NCBI GenBank assembly: GCA_006386115.1
Contig: VFIW01000007.1
Span: 158,693-222,692, forward strand
DNA: 64,000 bases
Source of the DNA: Globisporangium splendens
Lineage: Eukaryota; Oomycota; Peronosporomycetes; Pythiales; Pythiaceae
Reading direction: 5' to 3'
This document shows, in pieces, positions 54,401-64,000 of the stretch. A model generated the notes under the pieces. It saw nothing but the letters and a program-made list of their open reading frames with translations. It was not told the origin of the DNA and did not search any database. The position numbers and the translations under genes were made by a program. The first letter of the stretch is position 1. The number at the start of each line of letters is the position of its first letter.

Positions 54401-57400
54401 GATCATGTACCCGTCACGGAGCGTGGCCTTGAGCTCCTGCACGACCGGCAGCAAGTACGTGATACCGAGTTCCACCGTGATGCGCATGAGCGTCGTGCGC
54501 GCCGCCGAACGGATCGCTTCGTCCTTGGTCTTGAGTAGCTTCGCGAAACTCATGAGCAGCTTCGGGAACTCGAGGTAGAACGTCGAGGCGCGAAGGCGAC
54601 GCAGCACTTTGACGATCGCGAGCGCCAGCGGCACGCGCACGGTCACCTGCTGCGACGTCACGGCGTCGTCGTCCACGGACGTCGTGGCCGACGCCTTCTC
54701 CTTGCCCTTCTTGGTCACACCCTTGAACAAATACCGCTTGAGCATCGGCAGCACCTGCGCCTCCATGCTGTCCTGGATCTTGGACGCCGCTTCTTCGTCT
54801 CCAGATTTGCGTTGTGTGACAACGTTTCCATCCCACTCGGTGATGGCGCCAGGTGCTGGGTAGTGGTAGCGGTCGATCGCGGCGCAGATCGCGACGATGA
54901 TCGTGTTTTCCATCTCCTCGTGGCCGTCGATCGACTTGAGCAGTCGACGCAGTAGCGCCAAATAGTGCGACCAGCCGAGCAGACCCGCGGCGCTACCGAC
55001 ACATGCAGCAGCCTCCGTACGAATCGACTCCTGGCTCTTCGCCTGCGCTTCGTAGATAAAGTGCAGCACAAGCGGCAGCAGGATGTTGTTGACCGTCGAG
55101 TTCGTGAACCATTCTTGCTGCTTGTCAGCCACAGGAGCCTCACTGTCGACCTCCATGGCGTCCTCGTCGTCAGCTTGCTGCTGCTGGTCGTGCTCGCGTG
55201 CCTTGCGCGCCATGTCGTCCATGAGCGAAGCCACACGCTGCAGCGCGCGGCGCTTGCGGTGCGCCTGGATGTGCGTGATGTTGTAGAAAAAGTCAGCCTC
55301 GGGATCCTCCTTGTTGCGCAGCAGCGCCAGATCAGCATGCACAAACGAAAAGCTACGCAATGACGCGTGGTGATCGGCGAGGTTGCCCAAGAACATGACG
55401 AAGCCGCGACGGATCTCCTCAGTGGGCGACTTGAGACTCACGCGCACACACGGCATGACAAGCGACTCGAGCGCGTTCAGGATCACAGATTTCGCGGCAG
55501 CCTCCGCGTTGACGTCCACTTGGGCTGCGACCAAGCGAATGAACGTCGTGAGCCCCGCGAGCGCACCACTGCGGATCGAGAACTCGCCGTCGTGCATCGA
55601 CTGCAGGTACTGACTGATCACGGGTGCGAGCAGGTGCGATTCGTCGAGGAAGCCCTGGAACTCGGAGTTGTTGACGCGGTTGAGCGCGTCCACGCGGCGC
55701 TCAAAGTCGATTTCCTCGATCTTCTTGGCGTCAAACGCATTCAAAGCCAACAGGAGCTCCGCGACAGGCTGCATGTGCGGCAACGAGTGGTGGTTGCCCA
55801 TGGCGACAAAGATGTCAATCAACTTGTCGCGCGCGACGCGGTCCGTGATGCAATTCGGACCTGGCGCCAGCAACTTCGAGAGCGAAAGCACGTGCTTCTT
55901 GGGCTCCGAGAGCTGCGGCACGAGCTGCGCGAGCACGTGCAGGATGTTGATGGTGTCGGCGGGACTCGGGTGGTGGTTGCGCAGAAGGAACGGCAGCAGC
56001 AACTGGAAGAGGTCGTGCGCCGACTGCGAGGACAGATCGCCAACGTGGCTCGACAGGCGGCACAGAAACACGAGCTCCTTCTTGGACGAACCAGCGTACC
56101 GCTCCTGCGCATACCGCGCCGTCTTGGCATGAAACCGCGCGACAAATTGCTCCAAGATGAACGGAATGTGTGGAATCACCAGGAGCTGCTGCTTTGTAGC
56201 CTCGTCGGTCTCCATGTTGCTCTCGTCGCCGTCCAAGAGCGAGCCGAGGAACTGCAGCACGGCGTCCAGGATCTCTGGCGACAGACCACGCGCCACTGCG
56301 CCAGCGTCCTTGTCGTTGGTCTCGAGACCTGCCGACAGACACGAGATGACGCTCAACACTTGTTGTGGAGTGAGGTTCGTTCTCGCGACGGTGCCACGCG
56401 CGACCGCGACGAGGAAGTCGAGCAGCGCCGACGCCTTGCTCGCACCGACGACAACGTTCGGAAGGTGTGTGATCGCGTCCTGCGAGAGCTCCAATAGCGA
56501 ATTGATCCACGGCTTCAGCACAACGACGTGGTCGAACGTGTCGACGATCTCCGCCAATCGACGGTACGCAAGCATGCGGATCTGCTTGCGCATGGTAGCC
56601 GAGTACTCGGGCTTCTTGACATTGTCGTCGTCCTCATTGCCTTCATTCGTGTCCATGGGCTCATCGTCGACGTCCATAGCGCTCTCGGCATTGTCGGCGT
56701 TGAATTTCAGGATCGACACGAGCAAATCCGCGATTGGCGGCACGTACGCCGCGAGTTTCGTGCCGATTTGGTCCACAAGGTCCTCCAGCAAGTTCAAGAA
56801 ACCGAGCACGCGCGACGGCTGCACAGACTCGAGCGAGATCGTCTCCACATTGTCGCGTTGACGCAATGACTGGTTGCCAGTCGTCGCAGGCTCGATCTTG
56901 ACGTCGAACGCGCGCACGACAAGCTCCACGAAGGACGCGATTTCGGCCACCTCAAGCGCCGCGAGATACGACAGGATCGCGGCACGACGCGCAGCCACCG
57001 TGTCGCCCGTATTGCGGCCCTTCTTGCTCACACACTTGGAGTAGAGCAGTCGGATGAGCACAGGCAACAGGTGCGGTCGGTGCTCGTTGAGCACCATCCC
57101 AGACTCCTCGCTGATCTTGAACACCGTGAGCTCCTCGCGAAACGTGGTCGAGTCGGCGATGCGCAGCAGCTGGTCCTTGTAGGCTGCGAGGTGCTTCTTG
57201 CCAAAGCCAAAGAGGCATTGGAGCGCCACTTTCGAGATCACCTCGTCGGATTTCATGATCAGATCGAAGAAGAACGAGTGCAGAAGCGGGTTCGCATACG
57301 CGCCCTTCATGTTCTTGAACGCCACAAAGAGCTTGAGCTGGTCCAGGAACTTGCTGCGCACGGTCTTGGTCGTGAGCTGTGTGCAGTTGTGCTTTTCTTG

Positions 57401-60284
57401 CCAATTGCCAACCTCAGCCGCCTCCGAAGAAGACGCATCGAGCTTGGCCAACGCCTCGTCGATGCCGCTCAGGATCGCAGGCTCCAGTTCGTCCACGTAG
57501 ATCGACGCGTACTGGTCCCGTAGGAACACGAGAAACAGCGGCACGATGAACTTGGTCTTGGTCTCAACGAGCTCGACAAATTTGATCAGACCCTTCCAGA
57601 GCAAGCCGTGGTGCGTGGCGAGGTCCGTGACCTTCGCAGGGTCGATATGGCATCGTTCCAGAGCACATACACTATGGAATTCGTCCTGAATGCGTGTGTT
57701 AGCGGAGGACGACACCGAGGCATCCACATGCTCTTCCGTTGCCGCCGACGACGTCTTTTGCTCTTCTTGACGCACGGACGCCGCGAGCAGCTCGGGCGTG
57801 AGAATGGACCAGACCTCGGCAAAGTGGACGCGCGCCGCGGCGTCAATCGCGTCCGCGATGTGCGGCCAGATCGTCGCAAACTTGACGTGGTACAACCCGA
57901 GCAAGTGGTTCACGGCGATGAGCTTGTACACCGTGGGTGTCTGCGGCGAGCGACAGAGGATCTTGAGTCGCCCGATGAGCCGAATGAGCTCGCGTTCCAT
58001 CTCGACGCTCGCCTTGGGCGTGAGGTGCTCGAGACTCAGACACACGTCGAGGAGATCGCACTTGTCCACAAGCGTCGCGTCGCCGGCCTCAATGTACTCG
58101 AAGCGTTCTTGACGCACGAGGATCTCGAGCGTCACGAGTCGCAATTCGTGGGATTGCGATCGCAAGTTGGCCTGAAGCAGGTTCGCGACAGGTGCCAGTG
58201 CGTCTTTGCTGAGCAACTGCTGCTGCTGCTCTTCAGTCTTCAACTGAACAAACTCCAGGAACGCCGACAGCGTCGCGAACGACGTCTCATTTCGAGTCAG
58301 CGCATCGATAACGATTTGCGACGACAGTGTCGTTTCCTTCGCCTTTTCCTTTGACTTCTGGTGCTCGGCAATCTGCATCAGTCGCCACAATTCGGCACGG
58401 AATGCGATCAGTTCGGCCGCCAATGGTGCCTTGTTAGCGTCTGTAAGCGCAGCCTCGACTTGTGCGATCACAGGCTTGACGAACGCCAGCACCTTGTCGT
58501 CGTTCATGCGGATGAGCGCGATCGCCTTGCAGAATTTCCACGCCAACGCGAGTGCTTGACGACGAGTCTCGAGTTCTTCTTGATTGGCGAAGCATGCCGC
58601 AGCCAATCGTTGTGCAATGGGCAGCAACATCGCGTCCGCGGTTGCCATCTGCTGCCTCTCCTTCTTCTTGCTCTGTGCGTCATCGCCATACGTGAGGAAG
58701 CGCTGATCGTGCGCGTAGACAACAAATGGGTTCTCGTCCGTGACGTCTTCGTGGCTCGCAACGTAGTCGCCGACCATCGTCAGCAGTATCGCGAACGCAC
58801 CAACATCCACTGGCAACAGCGTCTCGAACGCAAACCTCAGCACATTCGGGAACACGTGTTCGCGCACAAAGTCGACCTCGACCAGCGTGTGCGTCAAGAT
58901 CTGCTCGGCGAGTTGCAGCAGTCGCGTGCGCCAGTAGCTCTTGATTCCGTCGCTCGCTGACCCGGTACGCGCGCAGCTGAAGATCGTCTGCGCCTGGACC
59001 GCGACGACGCTGCTGCGGTCAGGAAAGAGCCGCCAGACACCCTCAAAGAGCTGCACGGTCTCATTGCGGAGCTCCTCGTTGATCGACGACAGGATCTTTG
59101 CATCTTCCGAGCTTGAGCCAAGAAGCTGCGCGCAGATCTTTTGAACGCTCTTGATCTGTTTCTCGTTGCCAATCAGACGACCGCCGCGGAACCGCACAAA
59201 GAACGCAAACATGTGCAGCATGCGGCTCAGGTACAAGCTGGAGGCGTCGTTGTCGAATTGCGTCGCCGTCGCAAGTTTCGCCAGCGCGAGCGCAAAGCAA
59301 TCAAGCATCTCGCCAGCGTGCTCGGCGTCTGTGTGTCGCGTCATCAACTCGCAGGTCAAACGCACGATCTCGTACACGATTGCAAGGTGCTCGCCATTGT
59401 CGCTTGTAGCATCCTTTGGTCGGAAGGCACCGAGCAGGAAGAGGAAGATATCGCCCATGCGCGAGTGGAAGCCGTGGTTCACGTTACGGATGAGCGCGAA
59501 GAGCAGCTTGGCCGAGCCGTCGTGGAGGATCTCGTTGTCCCTTTCCGAGCCGCGCGTGAGCGCCTTCAGGTACGTGCTCAGGTACTTTTTCAGGTCCTTG
59601 GCCGAGTCGACGCGACGCAGCAGGATCGAGAGCGTCTGCGCCGCAAAGTCACGCACAAACGGCTTTGGGTGGCCTAGCAGCGGGAAGTAGCACTTGTGCA
59701 CGGCTTCCATGTCTTTCAGGATTTGCACGCGCAGGTAGTGGAACATCATTGTCAGCGTCTTGAACACCTGGGTACTCAATTCGGGCTACAGAAATTCGCA
59801 TAATAGATATACACAAGTGAGTCTAACGCCATGCCATCATATTGCACAACACAATGCAATGCGCACGTACGTCTTTGGTATCAATGATCGCGATGATGTC
59901 GGGTAACACGCCGGCAAAGTGCGGGTAGAACTCCTTGCGCAGCTCGCGCGCCAGTGCCGTGAGCAGCTTGAGCACGGGACTCGCGCGCTCCTTCTGGATC
60001 TCGGTGTCCTTCTCGAGCTGAAGCTCCTGCTGCAGGAGCTTGACGACCTTGGCCAAGTGGTGCAGCAGCTGCGGCGTCGTGGTCGTGAGCGGCTGCAGCT
60101 TGCGGTAGAGCACCTGGAAGCTCTCGATCATCGTGAGCTCGCCCTGCAGCGCGAGCTCCTCCTGGAACGTCAGCGACTCCTCCGTCGCGTTCGTCTTGCC
60201 GTGCAGCTGCAGCTCGGTCTGCAGGTTGTCGAGCCGCTCATCCATGCGGATGAAGCGGTGTCGGCGCTTCGACGGTTCCGCCAT
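51467..60284 (-). CDS. UTP20: UTP20/DRIM, small-subunit processome scaffold
   Basis: Two exons, 60284-59871 and 59785-51467, give 2910 residues, near human UTP20 (2785). The protein is one long series of helical (HEAT/ARM-like) repeats that wraps the pre-40S processome and is needed for 18S rRNA maturation in the nucleolus. Family-specific blocks in order: EFYPHFAGVLPDIIAII, FPLLGHPKPFVRDFAAQTLS, KISEESGMVLNEHRPHLLP, EEIRRGFVMFLGNLADHHAS, DFFYNITHIQAHRKRRALQR, VRVPLALAIVKVLRRLR, and the Lys/Arg-rich C-terminal tail (RKIHKNEQKRRAKQLKKRK). An acidic low-complexity insert (TAEEDEDNEANETEEAANG) lies near the C-terminus. Large antisense open frames here are shadows. It shares the ribosome-biogenesis theme with NOP2 at the other end of the window. 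Confidence 0.94.
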
Positions 60285-60474
60285 CGTCGTGTCTGTGTCT
60301 GAGTGTGTATGCGGCTGTGGTGGTTAATAGACGCCAAGCGCGTGGGCAGCAGCGGACGCGGGGCAATAGAAGCAAATGGGCGGCACACACACACACGCGC
60401 AATGTATTATCTTCTGGTCGTTGACAGCCTTGCTTCTTGCTCCTATATAATAAAGTCGCCTACAGTCGCTAATC
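60285..60474. other. Short gap, UTP20 promoter and MSH2 3' flank
   Basis: 190 bp separate two genes in tandem on the minus strand. No motif was recognised. Confidence 0.4.
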
Positions 60475-62957
60475 TTAAACCGGTGGACTCGCTGCTTCCA
60501 GTCGATTGGCGACGAGCAGCGAGCGGACGGACGCCACCGCTTCGTCCGCCGGAAGAGCCGCCAATGGGAGCGCCGCAAAGGCGTGCGCAAACGCAACCCT
60601 AGCCTGTTTCAGCGGAGCGGATCCGCTCGCGAGCAGACCATCACTCTCTGCTGGACGCTTTTTCGAGGCAACGCCGAAGCTCTCGAGCTCGTGGCTCTTG
60701 TGCCGAGCGCAGTCGATCACGGACGCCGGGAAGCCCGCCATGGCGGCCACGTGCACGCCGAAGGACTCCATGCACGCGCCGTCGCGCACCTGGTACACCA
60801 TCGTGATCTGCTTGTCGCCCGCCACGGCCGTCACGTGTTTGTTCGCGAACCCGCGCGGGTGCTCCTGCGCCAGCGACGTGAGCTCGTGGAAGTGCGTCGC
60901 GAACAAGCACATGGCGCGCACTTTGTCAAGCAGGTACTCGGAGATCGCCCACGCCAATCCGAAGCCGTCGTACGTCGACGTGCCGCGTCCGAGCTCGTCG
61001 ATGATCACCAGTGAACGGTCGGTGGCTTTGTGTAAGATAGCCGACGCCTCGAGCATCTCCATCATGAACGTGGACACGCCGCGCTGCTGCAGATCGCCCG
61101 CGCCGACGCGCACGAGCAACTTGTCGAACACAGGCAGCCGCGCGACGTCCGCAGGCACGAAGCTGCCGATCTGCGCCATCACGACGATCGTGCCCAGCTG
61201 ACGGATGTACGTGCTCTTGCCACCCATGTTGGGTCCCGTGATGAGCTGGAACCGCGATTCGTCGCGCACCAAGTGGTAGTCGTTCGGGATGAAGTCCACT
61301 TGGTCCTGGAGCTCGACGCACGGATGGCGCGACGACGTGAGCACGACGCACTCGCCGTTATCCTCGAGTGTCGGACGGCAGTACCCAGAGCCGGCGTGGC
61401 ACGCTGCATGCGCAAACCCGAGCAGCACATCAAGCTCGGCGAGCGCTGACGTCGCGGCTTCCAACACGGGCACGTACGTGGTCGCGACGTCGATGGCGGC
61501 GTTCAGCAGATTCGCTTGGCGCTTCTCGTACTCCTGCTTAATGCGACGGTGCTCACTCGCGAGCGCCTTCAGCTTGAACGTCGTGAACTGCACGCCGCTC
61601 ACGAGCACCTGACAGATGTGCACGTACGGCAGCTTGGAGATCCGCGCCTCCTCCTTCGTGTTGACGATGCGGAACACGAATTCGCGCACTTTGTCCTTTT
61701 CGCACTTGATGTCGCCGCCGATGGTCTCGCGCGCGTTCCGGTGCTCGTCTTCAATGTCCGCGAGCACGTCGTTCCATTCGTTGCGCAGCGCCAGGAGATC
61801 CTCGTCGTGCTTGGCATTGACCACCAAATTTGGCCGCGTGTCGAGGTCGACGACTTCTTCAATGAGCTCCATGTAGCCACTGAGATCGTCAAGGATCTTT
61901 GTGAGCGGCGTCGTGTACTTTTCCTGCATGATTGAGGCACACTCGCCTTCGTAATTGCTCAACAGCGACAGGATCCTCGGGATCGCGCCCTTCGCAGCAT
62001 CGTAGACGTTGACCAAGTCGTCGATCTTCACGTTCTTTTTCTTTTCCAATGTGATGCCGAGCCGCTCCAGGTCAGGCAGCGCTTTCATGCACTCGTCGAG
62101 CAGTTCCATGCGTAGCGACGTGTCGTCCACAAAGATCTGCACGATGTTCTGGCGTTCCTGGATGTCCTTCAGGTTGACGAGCGGCTGGCGGATCCAGCGC
62201 TCGAGTAAGCGCCGCCCCATAGGCGTCTTACCGCGGTTCAGGATCTCTAGCACACTGCCGCCGTATCGCGTCGTGCTCTTGTTCGCAGGGTCTGGGAGCA
62301 GATTCAACGACCAGATCGCCGAGCTGTCAAGTTGCATCGCGGAACTCAAATTGCCCTCGCACAGCGTGTAGCACCCGAAGCTCTCGGCATCAGACATGAG
62401 CTCGAGCGCATCGATCAGACACGCGAGCGAGCCCGTTGCGAGCTCCATGTCGAGCTCGTTCTTGTACGCAGCCATGGACGCAGCGCCGAGTAGGCGACCT
62501 AAGTTGGACTCGAGGTTCGTCTCCTTGAACGAATTCTTCTTGGTGTACGCGTTCGCGACGTCGAGCGCCTTGAGCAGCGAGTGCAACTTCTTGCTATCGC
62601 CTGTAAATTAGATGCATACACGCACAGAATTCGTCAATGAAGATATCCATTGCGCCACCACAAACGCAATGCTATGCATGACGTACCGACATGGGGCTCC
62701 TGGCTGAGACCCGCGGGCAAGTAGCAGCGCGACGGCGCGATCTGCACGAGCAGCGTCTCGAGGTTCGTGAGCTCGCTCGAATCGGAGAACGCGTAGAGCA
62801 CGAACTCCCAGTGCTTGGTGTCCTCGTCCGCCTGGCCCTTGACGCACGAGCGGCGCAGTCGCGGCCGGCGCACAGCCACGCCCACCTGCTTGAGCAGCTT
62901 CGTGTTTTTGATCTGGATCGCAATCTCCGGCTGCGCTGCGTCGTCCAAGTCGCTCAT
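60475..62957 (-). CDS. MSH2: MSH2 mismatch-repair ATPase lacking N-terminal domain I
   Basis: Two exons, 62957-62687 and 62600-60475, in phase, give 798 residues versus about 930 in animals and fungi. The ATPase core is complete: VVLTSSRHPCVELQDQVDFI, ITGPNMGGKSTYIRQLG (Walker A), FMMEMLEASAIL, DRSLVIIDELGRGTSTYDGF (Walker B), LFATHFHELTSL and ESFGVHVAAMAGFP. The first exon (VGVAVRRPRLRR, DTKHWEFVLYAFSDSSELTN, LETLLVQIAPSRCYLPAG) aligns with domain II, the connector. Human residues 1 to about 125, the mismatch-contacting domain I, have no counterpart. The 426 bp upstream contain no coding-like exon, and the next gene starts there in the opposite direction. MSH2 pairs with MSH6 or MSH3 to find replication errors. 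Confidence 0.93.
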
Positions 62958-63383
62958 TATGGTCAAGAGAAGCGCTGTTGAGCTGTAGAGGTAGAGAGAT
63001 GCTGTGGAGGTGGGTTGTTCAAGGCGGGAGCTTTGAGTCTCTCTATTCCCGCGCTTTTTTTCTCTCTGGAGTGTTGGCGCCACCGCTAAAAATAGGACGA
63101 TTGGCTCACTGAAGCAAGCTCATTTTATTAAATTGTGGGTGTATTCACTGTTTATTACAACTTTAAGGCAAGTTTGAGTAATTCTTTCTCTTCGTGCTGT
63201 TGATAGTGAGCAGAGGCGGGTTTCTACACAATTCATGCGCATAGTAAGGTTATAGAGCCTACATTTTTTAAACAGGATAGCAGCGGCTCGAGTCGGCTCG
63301 AGTCGGCTCGGATAGCGAATTTTTGGCGCGCTCAGTGCATTTCCCACTTGAGCCAATTTCCCAATCACGAACGAAGCACAGGA
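62958..63383. promoter_or_regulatory. Divergent promoter MSH2 / Treslin-like with E2F-like sites
   Basis: A 426-bp head-to-head gap. E2F-type cores are visible: GGCGGGAG (63023-63030), TTCCCGCGC (63046-63054), TTGGCGCC (63074-63081) and TTTTTGGCGCG (63320-63330). Each matches the TTTSSCGC-like consensus or its reverse to within a base or so. GCATTTCCCACTTG (63337-63350) resembles an initiator for the plus-strand gene. A short GTCGGCTCGA triplet repeat lies at 63283-63312. Shared G1/S control of a repair and a replication gene is inferred. Confidence 0.5.
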
Positions 63384-64000
63384 ATGACGGAAAGCTTCTC
63401 TTCTGCGTGGACGCAGCTTTATGCGCAGGCGGTGGCGCAGGAACCGACGGACACCAACGGTAATGCCGACGACGCCGTGCAGCAGTTTCTCACAAATGTG
63501 CTGGCAGCCAGCAGCCCACAGACCGCGGCGACAGCGACCTCGTTGTGCGAGATTGGCACGCAGTTGCTTGTGCCAATGCCCCAATTGAGCGCCACGACAC
63601 TGCAGAAAGAGCAGAAGCTGCACCGCAACGTTGTGCTTCGCGTGCTGCAATTGCAGGTGATCTGTCGTTTGCTGTGCTGCTGTGACGAGAAGAACGACAG
63701 CACCGTGAAGGATGCCGAGAGTGACGCCACCATTGCTGAGAGGAAACCTAAGGGGAAACGCCGCATCAAGCAGATGAAGAAGGAGATGCGCGCGCTCTTG
63801 GACCGCATCGCGCTGCTGATTGATGCCGCGAACCCACCATCGCTCACGGACGACGACGAACGCTCGCGCTTCCACGAGTTCCTGCAGGACGTGCTCGCGA
63901 AAGCGTTCTCGACGCGCGTGCCCAAGATCGTCAAGTACCTGTTTGCCGTGTACGAACTGGAAGAAGATGAGCAAGCGCCTACGATGCCAGTGAATCCGAT
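63384..64000 (+). CDS. Possible Treslin/Sld3-like replication initiation protein (3' end beyond window)
   Basis: An open frame runs 205 codons from the ATG at 63384 to the right edge with no stop. The order of features resembles the Sld3/Treslin (STD) region: a basic helix after EQKLHRNVVLRVLQLQVICRL, a Lys/Arg block (KPKGKRRIKQMKKEMRALLD) and a helical pair FHEFLQDVLAKAFSTRVPKI-VKYLFAVYEL. In Treslin similar helices load CDC45 onto MCM at origin firing. The match is by pattern only; no unique signature was seen, and an unrelated helical protein is possible. Start choice: first ATG, 33 bp after an initiator-like motif. It is divergent from MSH2. Confidence 0.45.
   Translation, partial: MTESFSSAWTQLYAQAVAQEPTDTNGNADDAVQQFLTNVLAASSPQTAATATSLCEIGTQLLVPMPQLSATTLQKEQKLHRNVVLRVLQLQVICRLLCCCDEKNDSTVKDAESDATIAERKPKGKRRIKQMKKEMRALLDRIALLIDAANPPSLTDDDERSRFHEFLQDVLAKAFSTRVPKIVKYLFAVYELEEDEQAPTMPVNP

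Noticed and set aside
51473..59677. Many antisense open frames of 100-380 codons across UTP20 (for example 55367-56497)
   Set aside because: They lie opposite a single long conserved coding frame and are expected shadows in GC-rich DNA.
1..64000. CRISPR arrays, insertion sequences, retrotransposons, rRNA genes
   Set aside because: None was found; the only long direct repeat is the 375-bp array, and no reverse transcriptase, integrase or transposase motif appears in any frame.

Overview
This window is nuclear DNA from a filamentous eukaryote, most likely an oomycete (Pythium/Phytophthora-like stramenopile). The reasons are compact, GC-rich genes with few short GT-AG introns, frequent head-to-head gene pairs, a broken Crinkler-type effector-like gene, a myosin with a FYVE finger in its tail, a PH/NTF2-like/AGC kinase fusion, and a CEP83-like basal-body gene that fits a zoospore-forming organism. 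All coordinates were derived by reading frames and splice phases by eye; no database search was run.

Layout. 1-4.6 kb: a CEP83-like coiled-coil gene (minus, runs off the left edge, carries an 8-bp duplication that breaks its frame) divergent from NOP2, the 25S rRNA m5C methyltransferase. 4.65-8.59 kb: a tandem array of about ten and a half 375-bp units; the central copies are riddled with single-base indels. 8.6-9.8 kb: no gene seen. 9.8-11.7 kb: acetolactate synthase catalytic subunit. 12.1-15.5 kb (minus): a Crinkler-like gene with an in-frame TGA and a kelch-repeat gene with an in-frame TAG. 15.7-20.2 kb: a low-complexity protein, a TLC-domain membrane protein and U2A' with an added SAP domain. 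20.5-24.3 kb (minus): a phosphoglycerate-mutase-family protein and pyruvate kinase. 24.7-33.4 kb: a PH-like protein, a small unknown gene, a 15-exon PYROXD2 homologue and a PH/NTF2-like/AGC kinase.

33.4-41 kb: a region holding a possible broken PC4-like gene, a cyclic-nucleotide-binding channel lacking the usual K+ selectivity filter, CCDC174, and an Asp/Glu racemase-family protein. 41.7-51.4 kb: a large single-exon myosin, stomatin-like protein 2, and a SAM-domain protein. 51.5-64 kb: UTP20, MSH2 lacking its N-terminal domain I, and the start of a Treslin/Sld3-like gene. The last two share a divergent promoter with several E2F-like sites.

Functional themes. Most genes are housekeeping: ribosome biogenesis (NOP2, UTP20), splicing (U2A', CCDC174), carbon and amino-acid metabolism (PK, PGAM-like, ALS, racemase), mitochondrial membrane (SLP2, PYROXD2), genome maintenance (MSH2, Treslin-like), and signalling or trafficking (AGC kinase, myosin, channel, TLC protein). 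The unusual content is the satellite array, the MSH2 and U2A' architectures, the atypical channel pore, and a scatter of frame breaks that are either real pseudogenisation or local sequence error.
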